64,000 nt of DNA from Zoroaster sp. YZ-2022 (lineage: Eukaryota; Echinodermata; Asteroidea; Forcipulatida; Zoroasteridae), in the NCBI GenBank assembly GCA_029582265.1, contig CM055816.1, forward strand, positions 96,002,809-96,066,808, read 5' to 3'. Every line of letters begins with the position of its first letter. The first letter of the stretch is position 1. Shown here piece after piece: positions 40,701 through 50,072 of the stretch. A program made the position numbers and the translations under genes. Under the pieces are notes generated by a model, which saw nothing but the letters and a program-made list of their open reading frames with translations, searched no databases and was not told where the DNA came from.

Positions 40701-43700
40701 ATGTGCTTTTTGGAATGTCGCTATATGCAACAAGTTGATTTGACATGACTCCATTTAAATGTGCATAGGGAAACTTTCATGGAACATTTTTTAAGGGAAG
40801 TGGATGCTATTTGAAATCTTAAATAGGTAGATATTTATTGGATTTATTTTAAATCTTTTAACAGGCCAGGACATCAGCATGTCATTGTTACTATCTCAGA
40901 TGACGTGTAAGTATAACAATAAATTTTGGTTTTCAAAACTATTGAAACCTGGATGGATGGACCTTGTGTTCCACTTATATTTTTGTTCGGTTTTGGATTT
41001 GACAGAGCTCCATCATTCTGTGTTCTGTAGTTATGTTTTATGCCATGGTCGAGCGGTTTAGTGTGCATCGGATTTGTGTTCTGATGGCTGAGGAGTCAGA
41101 ATGTGGGTTCGAATCCCAACCGCGACCATGGTGCTTGTGTCCTTTGAGCAAGACACTTTGCCATAATTGCTTCTCTCCACCCAGGAGTAAATGGGTATCT
41201 GTGAGGCAAAGTTGGTTGTTGTGTTTGATTAGCCCTATATGCGCTGTAATGGCAGCAATTGAGCTGTATACTCCCCAGGGAGCTGAGATGATTTCAGGAA
41301 TGATTTATGAGCCTGATGAGCAGGGGTAATAATATAATGCGCCTTGATGAGCACCCGTTTGGTGGATACGTGCGCTATATAAGTCCACATTATTATTATT
41401 ATTATTAATCTGTATTACACAAATTATGGTTAAATGAAACATTCCTGTATTCAAGGAATGTAAGAGGTAATCCCCCTCCTCCATTTCTGCTGGTAGAATA
41501 ACAAAGTGGTTGCCAATGGTGGTCACAACATGTAGGGGTGAGGGTGCTAATACTGCATACACCCTTATTGTCAGTGCTAAACTTGAGTTTTGTGTTAAAT
41601 ATATTATGTTGTTGGAACCCCTAAAAAGGCTGTTTGAATTTGTCGTAAAATAAATCAACAGGTCTGTCAAAAGTGTTAACAGAAAATGTTGGCTTCAAAA
41701 ATAACTTAAGTTTGACTCCAAGTAATGTACCAAACTTCATAGCCGAGTTGTTAAAATTGGGGTTAAGAACCAAGTACATGTATATAGCTATTGTGCCATG
41801 GTCCCATCATGGTGTCAATATACTTAAGGTGTCCAACTTTTTCTAAATGAGACACAGGCCTGGCACTGCATGACTCAACCATATATATCTTACTCTTCAC
41901 AAGAAAAGCATTACATTGTGAAAAATGTAAAAGAAACATTTAATGAACAAGTCTTTTTGATGAATGAAATAATTGTTGTTTTTCTTATTGCAGTTTAGCA
42001 CCAGTCTCTTTCCGTAAGGATGTTGGAGAAGTATGTGCAACGGAACATAGCATACCTGAAAAAGGGTGTTCTCTGGCAAGGTATAGTACCTTAATTACGT
42101 AGTTCTTAGCCCACTTCTAATGTGCTAATATAAAGAAGTTTTAGGGTTCTCCCAAAGTTCTTCAAAGTTTGATGCCATGAAATGAGGGTCCAGAGTAGGT
42201 TTTCCATTGGATGTTTATTTTCATTGTAGATGGTCTATTGTGTCAACGTGGGCTTCAATCTAAAAACCAAATATCATAAATTAAAATGTTTTGTTTAGTG
42301 TGGGGTTTCAACCCGGGTTATAAGGACCCTACTATCAGTTGAGGTAGAAATTTGATATTTAAGAACTCAAGGGTAGGGATACCTGTTTCTTGAGCATTTC
42401 ATCCAGGTTGTTGGTTACATGCTAGGTCCAAGAAGTGTACAATCAGTCATACAATTGTACAATGAGCATGTGTTAAATTACATTTGGCATTCCACATCGA
42501 CATTGATGATCAGTATTTCCAAGTGTGGAACTGTTAAGTTCTTCAGTATAAATGCTGAGAAGAATATTACAAATGTCATGCCCACCTAATTAAAATGGCC
42601 CAACCGTTGAGTGGAACACTAAAAAAAAAATATGTTTTTAGTATTCTGAATTTAAATGTACTGCCCAAAAGAAAATCTTATTAATTATTTACAAATTGTC
42701 GAAATGAAAAAGTGTCAGTTACAATAAAATTATATTTAAACACTGCATGGTGCATTTGTTTTGAGGCAGGCGGAAAGTTGGAGGCATTGTCTCTACAAAC
42801 AAGGAGGCAGGAGCCGAGGTAGGCATAATTTAAAAAAAAATCGGAGTGCTGTATATATTACCTTGACTGGTCAATTCAAATACATTCCACCCTTGTGATT
42901 GTAGTTGTACTTGGAATCTCTTGTAATGAAGGTGTTTGTAACATAGTGAGCTGGTGGACACCATGTTGGTTACATTTTTGCTTGGATTATATAGTATTAT
43001 AAGTTCAGTTGTTTGTTGGTTCCACATATTATGTCTCAACTGTACTTGATAATGATGTTCCTATCTACTTGCTGATTTGTTCCTGATATCTTGATGATTT
43101 GTTCTTGCTGTACACTTGCTGATTTGCTCTTGTTATACACTTGCTGATTTTTTCCTGCTATCTTGCTGATTTGTTCTTGCTATACACTTACTGATTTGTT
43201 CTTGCTATAAAATTGCTTATTTGTTCCTGATAAATGTTGCTATACACAGTTCAGTGAAGTTCACCAACATGCAGTTGATAACGCTACATTTGTTGGTATG
43301 TACTTCAGTCATACATGTTTATGTGTTCTAATGACACATGTTCTTACCACAGTTGTTGATATTTATTCTAAAGTAATTATTTGAACACCCCATGTGACCA
43401 GTAAGCATCAATAAAATATATAACCAATATATTTATAATTAGTAATGAATGATGTTGGATTGGGCAAGGTCCATGAAGGTACTTTTTTGGTAAAGCCATG
43501 CAGTTCACTGATACATAATGTATTGGACATGACACTACAGTTTGTCTTTTCACCAGATTTGCATATTGGAGACGAAAGCTTGCTGATTGTTTTAATACAT
43601 TTGTTTTGTAGCAAATCTTCGATATCATGTTTACGGACCTCCTTTTACAGAGGAGCAGCAAGAGGGCATCCTGTTGAAACTAATGAATGAGTTCAGCCCT

Positions 43701-44248
43701 GGCAGTACTCATGTAAGTTTATTCAGACAGTTTCTTTGGTCTAGTTATATCTTTTAATAAATAAAATGTCAAAACTCTCTAAATTTTGTAACACATATTG
43801 TGTGCTAAATATTTGGGGGAAAAAATTAAAATAAAAAAATTAAGCAAATCCCCTTCTAAATAAAATCAGTAAGTGTACCATCAGATATGAAATACAAAAG
43901 ATCTTACAGGCATTTTCCAACATGCTAAATGTATCTTGCATGCAACTGCAAATGAAATATTAATTTCGTCATTCAATTTGAATTAATGCTGATAAGATTT
44001 AAGTTGATTTATACAGTATATAATATACAGTATAACATTGTGCATATATTTATCATATGACCTCCACTTGGTTTTATAGGTTGGCCTATGAATTGTTTGT
44101 TTCCTATCATTTGCAGCTCTTGGATTACATATCTAACGTACTGTTACAAGAAGCAATGGTGAAAGTCTGCCAAGATGCACTCAGTATCCCCAAAGCCGAG
44201 GCACAAACACTTTTAGAGCAAAAGGGAAGAAACTTGAATGAGGTTTAG
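28717..44248 (+). CDS. Gene A: zinc-finger / tyrosine-recombinase / Myb-like multi-exon protein
   Basis: Model of 23 coding exons, 931 residues, all junctions in phase: 28717-28728, 29919-30425, 30749-30879, 31400-31526, 31725-31854, 32854-33013, 33771-33997, 34472-34546, 34866-35044, 35346-35463, 36163-36320, 37057-37206, 37665-37697, 38346-38399, 39014-39160, 39666-39765, 40252-40282, 40865-40906, 41994-42080, 42770-42818, 43250-43295, 43612-43712, 44117-44248. Residues 5-173 are acidic with five 23-residue repeats. C2H2-like fingers lie at 181-199 and 235-256; the second has Tyr251 where gene B has His. The tyrosine-recombinase domain spans about 356-658. A Myb/SANT-like segment lies at about 708-769, and 840-931 is an unrecognised helical domain. 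The start is MEKN followed by a donor, matched by MEND in gene B. It may be a domesticated Crypton-like recombinase or a member of a mobile family. Expression is unknown. Confidence 0.75.
29060..29711. mobile_element. Nonautonomous element rich in GAGTC, hAT-like ends
   Basis: The ends CAGAGTTGTAGTCGAGTC and GACTCGAGTCCTACAACACTG are inverted, with further GAGTCCGAGTC / GACTCGAG words inside both ends. CAGTGTTGTA-type termini are typical of hAT elements. I could not see a clean 8-base target duplication. It lies in the first intron of gene A and has no transposase. Confidence 0.6.
29997..30363 (+). repeat. Five 69-base coding tandem repeats in gene A exon 2
   Basis: The unit encodes EEISDEDVTTQSINDDNSSEYHP and recurs five times with small changes (N/K, H/P, T/A). 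The unit length of 69 bases keeps frame. All three forward frames are partly open, but the acidic frame fits the flanking splice phases and the YLP|GTAAGT exon end shared with gene B. The repeat has an acidic, disordered character with possible phospho-acceptor serines. Confidence 0.85.
33771..37206 (+). other. Exons encoding the tyrosine-recombinase domain of gene A
   Basis: Exons 7-8 encode a helical core-binding-like part (TVTKYLHSLKKLCMFLTLY). Exon 9 carries LLTQAPRSGVLENATLGQY with catalytic-type Arg485. Exon 10 carries VVQHKTSQTGPA with the beta-hairpin Lys521. Exon 11 ends TPTILRKTAATK with Arg602; the usual His of HxxR is Thr599. Exon 12 carries ELMAHRPETQMMYYV with His627 and Tyr635/Tyr636, Tyr636 being nine residues after the His as in phage integrases. 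Five of the six typical positions are kept, so strand cleavage is conceivable. The family's known job is site-specific DNA breaking and joining through a phosphotyrosine link. Confidence 0.7.
38111..38265 (-). mobile_element. tRNA-derived SINE, copy 2
   Basis: Same family as 24,128-24,265. It has the shared end TAATTGATTTAATTTTGCCCTACAC in plus orientation and GGGATTCGAACCCAC (B box on the minus strand) near 38,209. It is inserted in a gene A intron, opposite to transcription. The A-box end is weaker than in copy 1. Confidence 0.75.
41035..41407 (+). mobile_element. tRNA-derived SINE with (ATT)n tail
   Basis: The head CCATGGTCGAGCGGTTTAGTG holds a Leu-type A box, and GGGTTCGAATCCC near 41,107 is the B box. 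A conserved-looking body follows (TTTGAGCAAGACACTTTGCC; CTCTCCACCCAGGAGTAAATGGG; GTGCGCTATATAAGTCCA) with an (ATT)n tail at 41,386-41,407. This body type is common in marine deuterostome SINEs. The open frame at 41,033-41,329 is a by-product. It lies in a gene A intron. Confidence 0.85.
43066..43250 (+). repeat. ~27-base intronic minisatellite TTGCTGATTTGTTCTTGCTATACAC
   Basis: About seven imperfect units fill the end of the intron before the exon at 43,250. The last unit provides the splice acceptor region (GCTATACACAG). Confidence 0.85.
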
Positions 44249-44300
44249 TTTCTAAAATAATATACAGTGTAGTTTGATATGAATCAAATATTAAGACAAT

Positions 44301-44508
44301 CCTTACAGAAATTTCATGGAGCTTGCAGGATTTAAAAAAATGTAAATTAGTTTCAGGCTTGCAGCAAGCTTGCAGGACAACGCTGCAGACAAGCTTGTCT
44401 GCAAGTAAAAGCATTATGTTGTATTATGTAAAGCTGTAATTAAACTCAATTCCACTATGGTTACTCGCATTACATTTTGAGCTTGCGGCAAGCTAATTTT
44501 CTGTAAGG
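44301..44508. mobile_element. Foldback MITE just after the gene A stop codon
   Basis: CCTTACAGAAATTTCATGG...AGCTTGC at the left is mirrored by GCAAGCTAATTTTCTGTAAGG at the right. The interior is rich in GCTTGCAGCAAGC palindromes. It probably lies in the 3' UTR or directly downstream of gene A. No canonical AATAAA was seen close to the stop; one lies near 45,870. Confidence 0.7.
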
Positions 44509-45221
44509 TTTGATACAATAGTTATGCGCTTGGTGTGTTGATCTTTGATTCAGAAATGTTTTCAATATTACTGTTAACAGTTTTAAAACTGATTTTCAAA
44601 TGTAATATTTAATTGCCTTTAAGGTAATTGTTACATGTTTGTGTTTTTTATAAAAATGGCTGCTCATTATGTAAATTGAATGTGGTTTGGCCACATAGGG
44701 CAGGTAGTCAGTTGGTCAATCCTTTGCTAATTCGTAGGGCAGTCAATTGGTCAGTTGACTTGGCCCACTAAGGCATAATAACAAACATATGACGATGAAA
44801 CAAGCTCTTTACAGTATACATTTATTTTAAGGGAGGAAATGGATTCATATATATTTTTCATGAAATTGTGTTTGTTAAATTGTACTACTACTTGGTATTC
44901 AGTGTAAAAATCTTTTTTACACATTTTAAATCGGTGCAATACTCACAGGGCATGGAATCTGAGTGTTAGTTTTAGATTCACTTAGTGAGTGACTGAAAAT
45001 GATACACATCGTAATATTATAGGTCCTATATTACCATTGCTGCTGATAAATGAGCCAGTAATTATCAGTCACTGTGTTCATCTTAAACTTGGACACCGAT
45101 TACATGCCCTGACCCATTGAAAGTCTGTTTTGATCGTGACGATATTGTCCATTTAAAGAAATGGACTCTTAAACATAAATTTCCATAAATTTATGTCGAT
45201 AATTTACTTATATGGGCAATA

Positions 45222-45595
45222 CCATGGTTACTCACGTTACATTACTGTGTATTGGGTCCACTCTTAACTCCATAATTTCCTTACTGTCATATTTCAATGA
45301 TCATTTTTTTCACAGAAGTTGCATTATACCCAGACCGTACTTGGCACAAAATAATAGTTTCAGAAATTTGTTATATGTATGCTATATAAGAGAAAAAACC
45401 TGGTTACATTACATTTTTCGAACATGTATAAAATGTCACGTTTTCTTTATATGTAGCATACAACATATTTCTGAAATTATTCTGTGCTAAGTATGGTCCT
45501 GGGTATAATGCAACTACTGTGAAAAACTGATGAGATATTATGGCACTAAAAGTGGGCACAAAACCTCAAAAAATGTAACATGAGTAAACCATGGA
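45222..45595. mobile_element. Foldback element with ~150-base arms
   Basis: The left arm runs CCATGGTTACTCACGTTACATT ... AGTTGCATTATACCCAG ... TATGTATGCTATATAA. The right arm is its imperfect reverse complement, ending AATGTAACATGAGTAAACCATGG. Most of the element folds on itself and no coding capacity remains, so it looks like a MITE. Confidence 0.8.
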
Positions 45596-46439
45596 ATTAT
45601 GTATTCAGTGTAATTGTGAAATTTTGCAATAATTGTTTGCAGTAAGAATTTTGAAGATATAGTTTGTTTTAAATTTACACATTTAGACTGAAAGAAATAG
45701 TAGTATTTTAGTTTGTATGAATTTGTGAAAACATGAAGTCATATTTTATTTGATTATATTTAGTGTGAAGGATTGTGATATCCATATCCCAGCAAATGAG
45801 TTTTCATGGTAATAATGGAATATTGTTATATTGCATAAATGATTTCATCCTGATAACAAATAATGTAACCAATAAAATAAGTGAATGCCAAAAGATATTC
45901 CTTTTCAGCGAGTGAAATTTGTAATTGTTGTTTTGTCTTGACGGTATAATACAACACATAATTTTAGCAATGAGACACTTATTTATGTGTTATGTTTATG
46001 TACACAGCTCGCAACAGGTCCTGCTGGGACCTTTTTAAAACCCAGTTTTGTTAAAAATGTACATTTTCAAGTGATTCCAATCATGATTTTAATTGCAGTA
46101 AACGATTTGGGTATTAACAATTGGAGGTGGGTGGTGACTAATGCAGGACTATAGGCTTATTGCCAGAAGGATGCTTTTCTGCTAAGTTTGAAAATGGTTT
46201 CAATTTATTATTTTGTGAGTTTGGTTTTTGTTGTTTTTTGGGGGGTGTGGGCAGCGCAGGTACCCATCCAGATGAAGGAGTGGATACAATCAACATACAG
46301 AAATTGTCAGTATGTGGCTGCGAAAAATTGAGTACGCTTAACAAAACAGGTGTATTACTAATTATTTTCGACAAAATTATGTTTCAAGCTGAAAAAAAGA
46401 TGTTTTAGATACCATATTATGAAAATAATTAACAATATT

Positions 46440-46888
46440 GAGTACAATTCATTACGTTTTGCAAAAGAGAACAATATATAAGCATTTTGAAATTCCAAGA
46501 TATTGCTCAATTCTCACTGGGCAATTGCTTAACCACAGAATGACAACTTCTTCCAAATTACTAAAATATAAAAATACAAACATTAATGAAATGTTATCAA
46601 TGAATGGAATGATAAAATACTCTTAACAATTGACACAAATCTAAACACTTTAGTTTCTGCATGAAAAAATTATAAAACGTTTAATATCATAGCCAAATAA
46701 AAGTCATATGCACATCATGTCATGCAGAGGTCAATCAACATACTGACAAAAACCACAGAGTGACAAACTTAAGATTGCTCAACCCACAGAGTGACACAAA
46801 CTTCATACCAAATAATGTCAGTCTGTGGTTGTTGATGTCAATTGCTCAACCACTTACTGACACGCTGTGCACAAAAATATAGGCGTGG

Positions 46889-46890
<2 letters not shown>
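46440..46890 (+). repeat. CCACAGAGTGACA motif cluster, left part of repeat copy
   Basis: CCACAGAATGACA (46,533), CCACAGAGTGACA (46,753 and 46,784) and the opposite-strand TGTCAGTCTGTGG (46,816) cluster here. The phrase TCAATCAACA...CACTTACTGACA is shared with 55.48-55.89 kb, but with clear divergence, unlike the part after the (CT)n tract. Confidence 0.65.

Positions 46891-46891
<1 letters not shown>

Positions 46892-46938
<47 letters not shown>
46892..46938 (+). repeat. (CT)n microsatellite
   Basis: A pure CT tract at the left edge of the near-identical part of the duplication. Confidence 0.95.
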
Positions 46939-46941
<3 letters not shown>

Positions 46942-47816
46942 CTTTGTCAATTCGTGGCTCCTGAGCTGCCATTTGAGTATTTGTTTTCTCCTGTCACTCT
47001 GTTGTTTTAATAGACATTCGGATTTTACCTGTCCGTTTACTGTAATTTCACCATGAACGGTCATGTTTATACTTCCACAGGTCTCAATTAAAACTCCACT
47101 CCGTAGAATTATGCCAAATTTGTACAATAAACACAAACAGAGATCCATGTCCTTACAGGTGACCACCCCACCCCAGAAAAAAAAAACAGGAAAGAAATTA
47201 CAAAAAACACACACACACACACACGTAACAAACAGAAGTGTAATAAAAGATGCTAAACAGAATAAGAGCTCTTCTTGAGCGTTTCACAAATACTGTTACC
47301 TATACATGACGACCCCTCCCCCACTATCGCCCAAACCGTACACAGAACGACTATTACGTATCCGGAATTATCGTCGGCAGCTGAAGCACCTACTGGGTGT
47401 GTACAGATACACGACGACGGACTGGGATCGAGCAGATTTCCAAGTGACATGCAGGTGGGTTTGAAGTACAGGAAGGGCTGGGACAGATTGTGTCCCCCCC
47501 CCCCCCGAAAAAAAAAATAAATAAAATAATAATAAGTAAATAAATAAATATTAAAATAAATATTAAAATAAATATTAATAATAATAATAATAATAATAAT
47601 GGGCATAGTAGAGACGTAAGCTGCCTATAGGCTTAGTAGTATTTTCTGAATTATGAGATTGTGACGAGTGTTTTTTATTTATTTTTATTTTTATTTATTT
47701 TGTTTTTAAATTTTTTAGGGTAAAGCCGCTTTTTTCTAGTTGTAGGCATAATTTTAATTTGTTCTTGTTTTTTTCTATATTGTTGTTTTTTCGTTGGTTT
47801 CCTAAATTGTTTGTTT

Positions 47817-47908
47817 ATTAACCCTAACTCCCTAGGCATTGCATTAAAACAATAAAAATCCTTCAAAATCCTCCAACTGGCTTTGTTGTCTAGGGAGTTA
47901 GGGTTAAT
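47817..47908. mobile_element. 92-base hairpin with perfect 19-base arms (copy 1)
   Basis: ATTAACCCTAACTCCCTAG at 47,817-47,835 is exactly mirrored at 47,890-47,908. The arms contain TTAGGG-like words, but as a defined hairpin this is a tiny foldback element rather than a telomere repeat. Confidence 0.8.
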
Positions 47909-49139
47909 AGAATTATAAAGTAATGTAAAGCAAAGCAGCTCTACAGCCACGCCACGCTGCGTAGTTTCCACGCACGGGCCGTGTGTGCTACTTGCGGGCT
48001 TTGCCGAAATGTACCGGGGCAAAACGCAGCGCGCCACGGGTGATCATTCCGTGCTAGTTGCGCTGCTGGACTTTGCTGCCGTACAATGCCACTACACCCA
48101 CAGAGTGACAGGGAATAAATGAGCCGAAAAAATGGCATTGCGTGGTTTGGTTACAGAAAATGGGTAAACTAGGCAACTTTTGGGCTAAAATGCAAAAAAG
48201 GAGGGGATAATAATATATTCCAAGTTATTCATTCGGATTAAATTTAAAAAACACACTTTGGTTATAAAGTTATAAGCCCAAGAAGATCCTATCAACCTCC
48301 TACATTCATTACACCATTATTTTGTTTACACACTGGTTGTTGAAGTTTGTCTTGCATACGGAAAGTGTCAAACCCAAACAATTTAAAGGAAACTGCGCGT
48401 GGAGCCATAATATAGGTATAAAAAAATAGAGAATTTCATACTCCTTAAATGTATGCAAACATTATCAATTTACCGTCATATTAGTGTAAGTTATGACATT
48501 TTTCTAGATGTGTCTGATACCACAAAACTATAACAAAATCGATGTCAGTCTGTGGCTCCTTCCAAATATTTTCCAATTTATTTAAAAAATGGAAATCTCT
48601 TTCCACATTATCGAATGTCTCAAGGAATTGGATACAAAATTAGTTAATTTTCCTTGAGGATGAATCGATTTGCCCATTGATTATATTTTTTTATCTGTAA
48701 ATTGCATCTACAAAAGCGTCATTTTGTGGTTTGATGTGATTTTTAAACTTTTTGTTCAGCAACATGGCATAGATTTCTGGGGTAATTTTACTGTTGTTTT
48801 GAATAATTTTCTTGTTATATCATTTATAAATCACAGGAGGCTTCCAAATGTATCTCTTTGGCGAAAAGGAAAAAATGTACTAAAAATCGATTCTTGCTCA
48901 TTGACAGTAAAGTGTCAACAGAGGGCTCTCTTTTTGTCAGTTTGAGGTTTGGGAATGACTACCTCGAACAAAAACTTTCATATTTGAATTTACGTTTGTT
49001 TGAAAACCCACACTTTATTACTAAATTGTTATGTCATCTAAATTTACAAGTTGCAAAGGTGTTTTGTTATTTATATTAACAGTTCAAACTGGATATGATT
49101 CACATTCAAAGATAAAACACAGTGCGGGCATAGACCTAA

Positions 49140-49325
49140 TCAAGTAACGGTTAGTAGTCGGGCAGCGCGCGCGAGTACTGCATGCAGAGGGCACATGATG
49201 TACATTACATGTACTGTACATGTACATGTACATTCACGTTTTGGCCCGCAGCGCGCAATGCACACACGTACACATGCAGCGCTTTCTTTTGCATGCTGCG
49301 ACCATAGACTACAGACGAGGTAAGC
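49140..49325 (+). promoter_or_regulatory. Probable gene B promoter and noncoding first exon
   Basis: A CpG-rich stretch (GGGCAGCGCGCGCGAG; GCCCGCAGCGCGCAATGC) is followed by a strong donor, CAGACGAG|GTAAGCC, near 49,320. The next acceptor (TTTTTTCAG|ACATT, 50,040) opens the exon with the gene B ATG. The first 65 bases of this segment are shared with the duplicate at 58.15-58.21 kb. The promoter role is inferred from composition and splice context. Confidence 0.45.
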
Positions 49326-50072
49326 CTGACTCGCGTCAAATATACATAATTTTCGTTATTTTAATTTTGGAAAGCCTTTTGGAAAGTTTTGAGTGAAACT
49401 AAGGGTAGCACTTGTAAACAATTTGTCTGTTTGGAAACGTTTGTTGTGCGAGTGAAACTTAAACAAACAAAAAATAAAACAACTTAGGCCTGCCCTAACG
49501 ACACGTGAACGTCAGTTGTGCCAATGTTAAAAATGACAATGTTACTAATACTAGGCGTAGCTAGCGTGTGTTAATGCCTGGTTCATGGTTGGTGACGTTA
49601 ATGATATGATCGTTTCGTTTGGATCCATTGCAAATGCTTGATAATTTGTACTAACACACTATTGGGGAGGTGTATTGATTTGTGTATTGATAGGGAAACC
49701 TTTACTTTTATTTAGCCCCTAGCGTTAGGCAAATAAATCCATCATAAGTAATGCACGTAAAAAGAACCCAGAACACTTATCGTGGAAGAGTAAGGGGTTT
49801 ACCCCGGTGTTTCTGGTTCACATTGCAAGCGCCCTTGTTTACAGGTTTCCTCAGGCTTTCGAGCTTACAGTGCTTAAGTGTGCTTTTCTGAGGCTTCCTT
49901 GGTTTCATTACCAGAATAAAATATATATATAGGCCTAAATAATAATAATCATTTGTGCTATATATTATCAGTAGTATTCAGAGCACCGAGCACTTACTTA
50001 GGCCTATACTCACTTTATGTTTGTTTGTTTGTTTTTTCAGACATTACCATTGTAGGTCAACACTACAGTATA

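Larger units (their letters stand above)
46890..49204 (+). repeat. 2.3-kb segmental duplication, copy 1
   Basis: From the (CT)n tract to GCATGCAGAGGGCACATGATGTACAT this matches 55,908-58,209 almost base for base, with a few substitutions and length changes in homopolymers and microsatellites. It contains the foldback 47,817-47,908, a (C)n/(A)n and ATT-rich stretch, and motif copies at 48,099, 48,543 and 48,718. It ends in CpG-rich DNA that leads into the probable gene B promoter. Open frames inside it are duplicated along with it and show no domain. Confidence 0.9.

Noticed and set aside
41033..41329. Open frame of 98 residues
   Set aside because: It lies within a tRNA-derived SINE body.
47817..47908. 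Interstitial telomere from CCCTAA words
   Set aside because: The words sit only in two mirrored arms of a 92-base hairpin, not in a tandem telomere array.
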